A stretch of 64,000 bases of DNA from Pseudideonella sakaiensis (lineage in GTDB: Bacteria > Pseudomonadota > Gammaproteobacteria > Burkholderiales > Burkholderiaceae_C): NCBI RefSeq assembly GCF_001293525.1, contig NZ_BBYR01000005.1, positions 1-64,000 on the forward strand, in the 5' to 3' direction. Made by a program: the position numbers and the translations under genes. The stretch's first letter is position 1. Each line of letters begins with the position of its first letter. The notes under the pieces are model-generated. The model saw only the letters and a program-made list of their open reading frames with translations, was not told the origin of the DNA and searched no databases. Below are positions 49,401 to 56,020 of this stretch, one piece after another.

Positions 49401-51474
49401 CGAGATGGCGGTGCGCATGTGCAGCGCGGACAGCCGGTCCAACCGGATCGTCAAGCAGCTCGAGCGCATGAAGAAGACCTGGAAGATCCGGCTCGAACGT
49501 CTGGAGAACCAGGATCGCAAGGACGACTTTCTCTGCTGGGAAGCACTGGGGGTCGACTGGCTTGCGTACGACGAGGCCCACTCGGCCAAGAATCTGTTCC
49601 GCCACACCAAGATGGCACGCATCGCAGGCCTGCCGCTGAGCAACTCGCAGCGCGCGTTCGACCTGTACCTGAAGTCGCGCCACACGATGAGCCTCTACCG
49701 AGGCGAGCACCGTGGCGTGGTTCTGGCCACGGCAACCCCGGTGGCCAACAGCATGGCCGAGGTTCACACGTTCCAGCGCTTCCTGCAGCCCAACACGCTG
49801 CGCTCGCTGGGGCTCGAGCAGTTCGACGCCTGGGCCGCCACCTTCGGGGAGACGGTCACGGCGCTGGAGATTGCACCCGACGGCAGCGGCTATCGCCTCA
49901 ACACCCGGTTCGCGCGCTTCATCAACGTGCCGGACCTGATGACGGTGTTCTGCGACGTGTCGGACATCCGCACGCGCGAGATGCTGAAGCTGCCGGTGCC
50001 TATCCTGAAGGGCGACAAGCCCAGAACGGTGACGTGCAAGCCGAGCGAGCAGTTGCGCGCCTTCGTGCGATCGCTCGTGAAGCGCGCCGAGCGCTTGAAG
50101 ACCGCGCGGGTGGACCCGCGCGAGGACAACATGCTCATGATCGCCAGCGAAGGCCGCCTGGCCGCGCTGGACATGCGACTGATCAACGGCCGCCAACCAG
50201 CCGACCCCGGCGGGAAGGTGGCGCAGTGCGCCCGAGAGGTGCACAACATCTGGCAGGTGACTGCGAGCCTCAAGAGAGCCCAACTGGTCTTCTGCGACCT
50301 GTCCACTCCCAAGAGTGGCATGGCGTTCAGCGTCTACCAGGCGCTGCGCGAAGAGTTGATCGAGCTGGGCCTACCGGCCGAGCAGATCGCTTTCATCCAC
50401 GATGCCGAGACCGACTCGCAGAAGGCACGCCTGTTCCGCCAGGTGCGCGAGGGCAAGGTTCGTGTGCTGCTCGGTTCGACCCCGAAGATGGGCGTCGGCA
50501 CGAACGTGCAGCGGCGCCTCGTGGCCCTGCACGAACTCGACTGCCCATGGCGTCCGTGTGACGTGGAGCAGCGCGAGGGCCGAATCCTTCGCCAAGGCAA
50601 CGAATGCGCCGAGGTGGAGATCATCCGCTACGTCACCGAAGGCAGCTTCGACGCGTACAGCTGGCAGACGGTGCTCACCAAGGCCAAGTTCATCGCGCAG
50701 GTGATGAGCGGGGACAAGGGCATCCGGTCTGTCGAGGACGTCGAGCTCGCAACGCTGACCTACGCGGAAGTGAAGGCGCTTGCGTCGGGCAATCCGAAGA
50801 TCATCGAGAAGGCTGGTGTCGACGCGGAGATCGCGAAGTACGCCTCGCTGCTGTCCGTGTGGCGCAACCAACGCTACGCGAACGAATCCGAGGTGGCCGG
50901 CTTGCCGATGCGCATCGAGAGCAATGAGCGGCTGCTCGCAGCCCTCGTGGCAGATGCCGAACGGGCGCACGCCGTTCTCGGAACGGACCTGGTGGTCAAC
51001 GTCCACGGACGCACCTACCGCGGTCGTGAAGAGATCGGCGAGGTGCTCAGGGCGACCGTACGCAGCGCGAGGGCATCGATCTCGCGATCCGCGCGGGACG
51101 AGGTCATCGGCACCGTCGGGGCTTTCGAGCTGTGCGTGTTCATCGGACGCGAAGAGGACGAGGTGCATCTGTTCGTGCGGGGCGCGAGCTCACACGAGTG
51201 CAGACCGTGCCAGACCGGACCGGCACTCCACGCCGGCTTGATCGAGACGATCCGCGAGGTTGCGCCGCACCGCGATGACTGCGCCCAGCGGCTCGCGAGG
51301 ATGCGCTCGAAACTCGAAGGCCTAGCGGCTGAACTGCAGCGGCCGTTCGAGCACGAGGATCGCCTGGCCGCGCTGATCGCGAGGCAACGTGAGCTCGAAG
51401 CCGAGTTGGACCTCGGAAAGGACGAAGTCGGCAGCAACGCTGTCGAGGATGTCCCGGAGCAAATTGCAGCCTAG
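46495..51474 (+). CDS. DarB-like DNA methyltransferase-helicase fusion, 1659 aa
   Basis: CACGGAGATCAC precedes ATG at 46495; the frame is open further upstream through the hairpin array. Residues about 180-400 form an N6-adenine methyltransferase: motif I ILEPSAGTGHFLG (188-200) and motif IV LSNVPFGRYG (NVPFG at 256-260). Residues about 840-1480 form a superfamily 2 helicase: Walker A HAVGAGKTAIMVA (about 862), DEAH in YDEAHSAKNLFR (about 1025) and motif VI EQREGRILRQGN (about 1357). A coiled C-terminal end follows. This is the build of DarB of phage P1, which protects DNA from type I restriction in cis, and of DarB-like plasmid proteins. Confidence 0.88.
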   Translation: MSPSSQGGYTLSLPGFDDEAAAYPDLFAEAAEAPAAAVDVQAVDGAQVPKAWRPAMSAAAHTAQFVEWPTWDDEVLAHIEGQATKFEANVLAINALRSIESEARPASASERRALLRYTGWGGIPASFNDEGRDPAWVERAGRLRQLLSADDHDSARASVNNSHYTDPLVIHWIWAALRRLGFQGGNILEPSAGTGHFLGCMPADIAQRSRVTAIELDRISGRILRSLYGACGVDVRIGGFEAATLAEGTYDLILSNVPFGRYGVLDNRNRPYSRASIHNWFVGRALDVLRPGGLVCFITSTYFLDESDAGMRAHVASEADLVTAFRLPSGTFERIASTSVQADLVVLRKRAPGDGAAAAEWLDLDYVPKPMLREGCHEQYLRINRWFVRHPEHVLGRIDRVSNGFQAVPTAMLDGYLESALLGAQALVPKGAYSVQPKAPARTPRDIVPAPAGTRPGSLVVSEGRIGIVEDDHVVDLHDRLNATVRQRIAGMVDIRDRARALLSAQLGATTDQALIELRRRLNQSYDRFVGKHGYLSCRANALAFRRDPDYPLLLSLEHYDEEEEVATKAAIFSKRTVSPVREATVAEHPDEALALSMQWKGRVDPDYMARLLRATPEDALADLSARGMIYLNPEGDRHEPADEYLSGNVKRKLTVALAAGDAYRANVAALEKVIPEDLPPGDIALRLGAVWVPADVVETFIKEVLGLRDTTVRYLAVAGTWSVTFNDWAARQSVACIQEYGTRRMHAIELVQHALNVQTPTVRDPHPEKDGAYIVNKEETLAAREKLGLIRDRFAAWAYEDAPRCERLCRIYNDLFNCIRQREFDGSHLKLPGFSQCFELHASQRNAIWRVVQSGNTGLFHAVGAGKTAIMVAASMELRRLGLANKPAHIVPNHCLEQYAAELVRLYPSAAVLMATKEDLAGDRRREFVARVATGDWDAIVMTHSTFELLPMSAGFTGDFIKDTIREIEMAVRMCSADSRSNRIVKQLERMKKTWKIRLERLENQDRKDDFLCWEALGVDWLAYDEAHSAKNLFRHTKMARIAGLPLSNSQRAFDLYLKSRHTMSLYRGEHRGVVLATATPVANSMAEVHTFQRFLQPNTLRSLGLEQFDAWAATFGETVTALEIAPDGSGYRLNTRFARFINVPDLMTVFCDVSDIRTREMLKLPVPILKGDKPRTVTCKPSEQLRAFVRSLVKRAERLKTARVDPREDNMLMIASEGRLAALDMRLINGRQPADPGGKVAQCAREVHNIWQVTASLKRAQLVFCDLSTPKSGMAFSVYQALREELIELGLPAEQIAFIHDAETDSQKARLFRQVREGKVRVLLGSTPKMGVGTNVQRRLVALHELDCPWRPCDVEQREGRILRQGNECAEVEIIRYVTEGSFDAYSWQTVLTKAKFIAQVMSGDKGIRSVEDVELATLTYAEVKALASGNPKIIEKAGVDAEIAKYASLLSVWRNQRYANESEVAGLPMRIESNERLLAALVADAERAHAVLGTDLVVNVHGRTYRGREEIGEVLRATVRSARASISRSARDEVIGTVGAFELCVFIGREEDEVHLFVRGASSHECRPCQTGPALHAGLIETIREVAPHRDDCAQRLARMRSKLEGLAAELQRPFEHEDRLAALIARQRELEAELDLGKDEVGSNAVEDVPEQIAA

Positions 51475-51488
51475 TCGCTGCGCGCCCC

Positions 51489-51520
51489 GCCCCACTGCAC
51501 ATGCAGTGGGGCATTTTTTT
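51489..51520 (+). terminator. rho-independent terminator
   Basis: GCCCCACTGCA and TGCAGTGGGGC form a perfect 11-bp stem with a 2-base loop, followed by seven T residues, starting 14 bases after the stop of the methyltransferase-helicase gene. On the other strand there is no A-run before the stem, so it works mainly on the plus strand, and it keeps transcription out of the convergent replication gene. Confidence 0.9.
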
Positions 51521-51541
51521 GCCCGGGCAGTTGCGGCGAGT

Positions 51542-52981
51542 TCAGCCCACGTCGCGTTCGCTGCCGAGGTCGATGGCCATGAGGCTCTCGAACTCCGTCA
51601 ACGGCAGCGTCGCCCAGTCCTCGCCCAACTCGCTCTTCGCGTAGTGCTGGATCACCATCACCTGGACCAGCGGCGACTGCCACTCACCGCGCGCAAGGCG
51701 CTTCATGATGCTCGGGCTGGGTGCCGTGGTCGCGTCGGCCTCGTCGCGCACGCGGCGCACCCACTCCATCTGCTCTTCGACGTCCAACTTGGCGAACTGG
51801 TCGCGGATCAGGCTGAAGCGCCGGTGGCGCTCAGCGTCTTCAACATCGCGACGCGAAGCAGGCATCGCCGTCGCTGCCCTGCTCTCGACGACCACATGCG
51901 CAGTCTTCTCCGGTTGCGCGCCCTGCCCGGCCGGCGCCTCATCGCGCGCCTTGTTCGCGATGATCGTGCGCAGGTAGGCACCGGCGTTCCCGATGCGCGG
52001 GCGGTCCGCTCCGCTCAGGAAGCGCTCGTAGCGTTCGAGTCCTTCGGTCACGGCAACAACGCCGTAGGCGCGCTCGAGTTCCTCGATCACCGTGTCGCGG
52101 ATGCTCAGCTTGCCGCCTCGCAGGATGTTCGTCACGTCGGGTGGCACCGGCGCGATCCGCTCGGGACGCCGTGCACTCTTCTTGACCGCGAACTGGATGA
52201 ACTCGACCTCACGGCCGCGCCTGAACTCGATCAGCTCGATCTCGATGTCGCCGAGGTCGTTGATCTCCTTGATGGCCGGCGCGACGAATTCGCTCTTGAA
52301 CTTGCGCCACGCGCGGACCTTGGACGTCGGCGAACTTCGCAACGACTCAGTCCACCAGGACCAGTGCTGCCGGCTGGTGACGCCTGCCGGGCTGTCGCGG
52401 TAGCGCGCGCAGATCTCATAGAGCGCGACCGCGCAGTAGGTGGTGAGTTGGCGCAGCACTGCGAAGTCGACCTGTGCCCACCGCGAGGGGCTGACCAGTT
52501 CCTCGCGGATGGACGGCGGGTAGTACCAGGTCACCCAGTTCTCGCCCGCGCGCTTGTAGACGCGAACCTCGGCGAGCAGGTTGAAGATGCGCCACTCGTC
52601 GGTGATCTGTGCCGGTGACACGCCCTCTTCCTTGCCGTCGACGCCGAACGTCAGCGGCAACTGCTGCTCGGACTTCGACAGCGGCCTCCACTCCACCTTC
52701 GTCGACACCATCTGCTCGATGTACTTCTTCGCATCGCTGGAGATGCTGTTGGTCGCACCGAAGCCGCGAAGGATGGAATTCAACGGAGCGGCGAAGCCAC
52801 CGTCCGCGCTCTCCGTTCCGGCTGCCGCCTGCATCTGGGCAAGATGCAGCATCACCGAGTACGCTTTGCGTCCGGTGACCGTCAACGAACGGTTGGTGGG
52901 CACGATCGCCAAGGCGATGACGGACTTGTGCAGCATGCCCTGCACCACATCCATCTGCCTCACGATTGCCACACCGCTCAT
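51542..52981 (-). CDS. Rep_3-family plasmid replication initiator, 479 aa
   Basis: The N-terminal winged-helix domain shows VPTNRSLTVTGRKAYSVMLH, then DAKKYIEQMVSTKVEWRPLS. The second winged helix holds YCAVALYEICARYRDSPAGV, TSRQHWSWWTESLRSSPTSK and the DNA-contacting EFVAPAIKEINDLGDIEIEL. This two-WH layout matches the Rep_3 initiators (as in IncP-like, RepB and Burkholderiales plasmids). The C-terminal 200 residues are a longer than usual helical extension. It is divergent from parA, with the origin between them, and should bind the CCGGAC repeats upstream of its own gene. Confidence 0.88.
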   Translation of the reverse strand: MSGVAIVRQMDVVQGMLHKSVIALAIVPTNRSLTVTGRKAYSVMLHLAQMQAAAGTESADGGFAAPLNSILRGFGATNSISSDAKKYIEQMVSTKVEWRPLSKSEQQLPLTFGVDGKEEGVSPAQITDEWRIFNLLAEVRVYKRAGENWVTWYYPPSIREELVSPSRWAQVDFAVLRQLTTYCAVALYEICARYRDSPAGVTSRQHWSWWTESLRSSPTSKVRAWRKFKSEFVAPAIKEINDLGDIEIELIEFRRGREVEFIQFAVKKSARRPERIAPVPPDVTNILRGGKLSIRDTVIEELERAYGVVAVTEGLERYERFLSGADRPRIGNAGAYLRTIIANKARDEAPAGQGAQPEKTAHVVVESRAATAMPASRRDVEDAERHRRFSLIRDQFAKLDVEEQMEWVRRVRDEADATTAPSPSIMKRLARGEWQSPLVQVMVIQHYAKSELGEDWATLPLTEFESLMAIDLGSERDVG

Positions 52982-52984
52982 GCG

Positions 52985-53420
52985 TCCATTCTAGGCTTCC
53001 GGGCCCGGTCAAGTGTCCGGGTCGACCAGCGAGTTTTGGACGCGACGCCCGTCGCCCACCGATGGATCAGAACTGATCAACTACTGAGCTGATGCGGACC
53101 GGAAAACCCGGACACTTCGAGCCGCTCCTGCGCACAGCCGCGGGCTGTTCGAGGGCTTGGCGAGGATCGAATCAGGGCCTGAAAACCCGGACGCCAAGTT
53201 ATCCACAGGCGGGAAAGTTATCCCCAGGACTTCCCGGACGTCTTCAACCAGGTTCACGGACGCTTCCGCAGCCTTGTCCGGACGACTGGTGCCGGGAGTC
53301 CGGACGGAGAACCGGCTAACTTATTGATTTCAAATGACTTTCTGGCATCGAAAGTCTTGAACTATTGAACTTCTAAAACTGATCGACGACTGACCTTGGA
53401 GGAAGCCTTCAAAACGTCCT
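52985..53420. other. probable replication origin (oriV) with iteron-like repeats
   Basis: The region between rep and parA has no gene and repeats a CCGGAC core. GAAAACCCGGACAC is at 53102-53115 and GAAAACCCGGACGC at 53181-53194. Weaker copies are TTCCCGGACG (53231), CACGGACGC (53255), TTGTCCGGACGAC (53274), AGTCCGGACGG (53297) and TTTTGGACGCG (53033). An inverted copy GTGTCCGGGT lies at 53013. Two DnaA-box-like sites follow, then a markedly AT-rich stretch at about 53314-53395 that would melt first. This is the normal build of an iteron origin. Exact iteron limits need footprinting. Confidence 0.75.
53199..53226 (+). promoter_or_regulatory. two DnaA boxes
   Basis: TTATCCACA at 53199-53207 is a perfect consensus DnaA box, and TTATCCCCA at 53218-53226 differs at one base. 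They lie in the same orientation 19 bases apart, between the iteron-like repeats and the AT-rich stretch, which fits host DnaA helping the plasmid initiator to open the origin. Confidence 0.85.
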
Positions 53421-53547
53421 GAAATCCAGGTTCTTCGCGACTCGTGCACTAGGTCGTCTGCGATAAACGTGGAATTCATTGATGTCTTGAGAAAGCACTG
53501 TCTCACGTAGAATTGCGTTCATTGTCATAGCGCACTGCAAGGAACGC

Positions 53548-54756
53548 ATGGATCCGACCACACAGGGACCCTCGGCCACCCACCCGATCTCACTGAAGGC
53601 GATCACCGAGCAGGCGGATCGCGCAACCTCCATCGTGGCGCAGGCCCGCGGGGTGATGCTAGCGCCGGATGCCCGCAAGCTGCCGCCGACGTTCTCGGCC
53701 ACCCAGCTCGTCGAGCGCCTGAAGATCGAGCGGTCTCAGTATGACTACCGCGTGCGCAATCCTGGAGGGCTGCCGACCGGGCGGCTGACTTCGACGGGTG
53801 CCCGTCGCGAGTTCACGCTCTCGGAGATGCGGCAATGGGCTCGCCACTACCGGGCTGACCATCTGCGACCCGAAGGCGGCGAGGCCATCACGATCTCAAC
53901 GGCGCACTTCAAGGGCGGCAGTTCGAAGACGACCACGGCAACCACCCTCGCCCAGGGGCTGAGCATGCGGGGCCACAAGGTGCTGGTGGTGGACGTCGAT
54001 CCTCAGGGCAGCATGACGACGCTCTTCGGCTTCCTGCCGGACGCGGAGGTCGATGTCACCCAGACCCTTTTGCCGCTGCTCAGTGGCGACGAGCCGGACG
54101 TCAACTACGCGATCCGGCCGACCTACTGGGACGGCGTGGACCTGGTGCCCTCCTCCTCTCCCCTCTTCTCGGCCGAGTTCATCCTGCCGACGCGCCAACT
54201 GAAGGAAGCCTCGTTCCAGTTCTGGCGCACGCTTGACTACGGGCTCGACCCCATCCGGTCGAAGTACGACGTGATCATCTGCGACACGCCGCCGTCGCTG
54301 TCCTTCCTGACGGTCAACGCCCTCATGGCGAGCGACGGCATCATCATGCCGCTGCCCCCGAGCAACCTTGACTTCGCGTCGAGTGCCCAGTTCTGGGATC
54401 TGTTCAAGGACCTGGCCGACGACTTCGCCAGCCGTGGCGCCGGGAAGGACTTCGCGTTCATCAACATCCTGCTGTCCAAGGTGAAGTACGCGGCGCCCAA
54501 GGACAACACCGGGCAATCGACCGCGATCATCCGGGAGTGGATCCAGGCCGCCTACGCCGAGCGCGTGCTGCCGGTGGAGATTCCGGATGTTGAAGCCGTC
54601 CGCACCGCCAGCAAGGAGTTCGGAACCGTCTACGACGCCAGCCGCGACAACGCTTCGACGCGCACGTTCAAGAGCGCCTTCGAGGCCTACGATCGGTTTG
54701 TGGACCTGATCGAACAGCAGATGGAAACGTTCTGGCAGCGCCAGGTGGGAGGTTGA
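53548..54756 (+). CDS. parA: ParA-type partition ATPase, 402 aa
   Basis: The deviant Walker A is STAHFKGGSSKTTTATTLA (about residues 117-135), Walker A' is VLVVDVDPQGSMTTLFG, and Walker B is YDVIICDTPPSLSF. The N-terminal 110 residues include a winged HTH (FSATQLVERLKIERSQYDYR, then GARREFTLSEMRQW), marking it as a type Ia ParA that also represses its own promoter. It is directly followed (1-base gap) by parB. It would move plasmid copies over the nucleoid. The start (ATG, 53548) follows CAAGGAACGC. Confidence 0.93.
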   Translation: MDPTTQGPSATHPISLKAITEQADRATSIVAQARGVMLAPDARKLPPTFSATQLVERLKIERSQYDYRVRNPGGLPTGRLTSTGARREFTLSEMRQWARHYRADHLRPEGGEAITISTAHFKGGSSKTTTATTLAQGLSMRGHKVLVVDVDPQGSMTTLFGFLPDAEVDVTQTLLPLLSGDEPDVNYAIRPTYWDGVDLVPSSSPLFSAEFILPTRQLKEASFQFWRTLDYGLDPIRSKYDVIICDTPPSLSFLTVNALMASDGIIMPLPPSNLDFASSAQFWDLFKDLADDFASRGAGKDFAFINILLSKVKYAAPKDNTGQSTAIIREWIQAAYAERVLPVEIPDVEAVRTASKEFGTVYDASRDNASTRTFKSAFEAYDRFVDLIEQQMETFWQRQVGG

Positions 54757-54757
54757 G

Positions 54758-55807
54758 GTGGCCACTCAAAAGAAGGGGCAAGGGATCGCCTTCAAGATTC
54801 CGGACCATGTCGAAGAACCCGAAGTGACTTCCGATCCCCAGGCCGAGGTCAAGCCAGCCCTTCCTCGCACGGGGGTTGGGATGCTGTCCCGAATGCTCAA
54901 TGGTGCGGCGGCCGACACCGAAGCGGTCTCGAAGCTCAACGCCGAGATCGAGAAGCTCAAGCTGCAGGTCGGCGAGCAACTCATCGACCCTCGCCAGATC
55001 ACGCTGACGCGCTGGGCCGATCGCCATCCGGACTCGTTCTCGAGCCAGGCTTTCGCGGAGTTGAAGCAGGAGATCGAGAGTGCCGGCGGCAACGTGCAGC
55101 CGATCAAGGTACGTCCCGTTCGTGGGGCTGCAGCGGAGCAGCCGGAGGGGCCGCGGTTCGAACTGGTCTACGGCTCGCGCCGGACGCGCGCGTGCCTCGA
55201 GCTGGGCTTGCCGGTGCGTGCGGTCGTCGACGAGAACGTCGATGACCAAGCGCTCTACGTCCAGATGCAGCGGGAGAACCGCGGGCGTTCGAACCTGTCG
55301 GCCTGGGAGCAGGGCGTCAGCTATCACAAGGCTCTGAACGAAGCCTTGTTTCCCAGTGCGAGGCGGCTGGCCGAACAGATCGGACTCGACCACAGCAACG
55401 TGGCCAAGGCGCTTCGTGTGGCCGAGTTGCCGCAGGAGATCGTCGGCGCGTTCCGCAGCCCGGTCGACATTCAGTTCCGCTGGGCTGTCGCGCTGGACAA
55501 GGCCTACCAGCAGGATCCGGACGCAGTGCTGTCGGCCGCCCGTTTGCTCGCCGGCCGGTCGCCGAAGCCGGCTGCTGCGGAGGTGTTCCGCTGCCTGACC
55601 GAGGCGGTGTCGGCGAAGGGCAAGGCCAAGGCTAAGGAGGCTTCGCGTGCCTTCGTGATTGCCGATGGCAAGAAGGGCGTGATCCGAGCGGGGAAGGGTG
55701 GTGCGGTCACCGTGGAATTGCCTCGTGGGGTCCTGCCTCCGGCCCGCTGGGCAGCCTTCGAGACGGCCCTCCAGAAGTTGCTTTCGGACCTCCCGGAAGC
55801 ACCGTAA
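54758..55807 (+). CDS. parB: ParB-type partition protein, 349 aa
   Basis: A GTG start 1 base after parA. The N-terminal CTPase domain has ITLTRWADRHPDSFSSQAFA, VQPIKVRPVRGAAAEQPEGP, and FELVYGSRRTRACLELGLPV with the GSRRTRA box, then YVQMQRENRGRSNLSAWEQG. The HTH is RRLAEQIGLDHSNVAKALRV. The C-terminal part is Ala/Lys-rich and short. It should load on the three palindromes found directly downstream of its stop. It is unlike the PRTRC ParB-like protein in size and in lacking cysteine clusters, so the plasmid carries two different ParB-type proteins. Confidence 0.92.
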   Translation: MATQKKGQGIAFKIPDHVEEPEVTSDPQAEVKPALPRTGVGMLSRMLNGAAADTEAVSKLNAEIEKLKLQVGEQLIDPRQITLTRWADRHPDSFSSQAFAELKQEIESAGGNVQPIKVRPVRGAAAEQPEGPRFELVYGSRRTRACLELGLPVRAVVDENVDDQALYVQMQRENRGRSNLSAWEQGVSYHKALNEALFPSARRLAEQIGLDHSNVAKALRVAELPQEIVGAFRSPVDIQFRWAVALDKAYQQDPDAVLSAARLLAGRSPKPAAAEVFRCLTEAVSAKGKAKAKEASRAFVIADGKKGVIRAGKGGAVTVELPRGVLPPARWAAFETALQKLLSDLPEAP

Positions 55808-55810
55808 GGG

Positions 55811-56008
55811 GTGTCCGTGGTTCCGTACCACGGACACCATCGAATCCCTCGCCGAAGCTCAATGCGGAACCAATTCCGGCGAGTCAGGGGGGCCAGAAGC
55901 GCGGCCTCGATCGGCCTCCAAATGCGCTCCGTGGTACCGTACCACACCGCTCCGGAATGCCCCTTCCAGGTGCCGCCGACCGGGGGGTGTGGTTCCGTAC
56001 CACACCCC
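55811..56008. repeat. three parS-like palindromes
   Basis: The 15-bp core GTGGTTCCGTACCAC is at 55817-55831 and 55989-56003, and GTGGTACCGTACCAC is at 55931-55945. Two copies have extended arms: GTGTCC/GGACAC around the first (27 bp in all, 55811-55837) and GGGGT/ACCCC around the third (55984-56008). They begin 3 bases after the parB stop and end just before the recombinase gene. Position, symmetry and copy number fit a ParB-binding centromere. They could also act as hairpin ends for parB and for the convergent recombinase transcript. Confidence 0.85.
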
Positions 56009-56020
56009 GCCTCCGCAGGC

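Noticed and set aside
46447-50283. Minus-strand frames of 654 and 575 codons
   Set aside because: They are shadows of the methyltransferase-helicase gene, which carries intact domains and a proper start and terminator.
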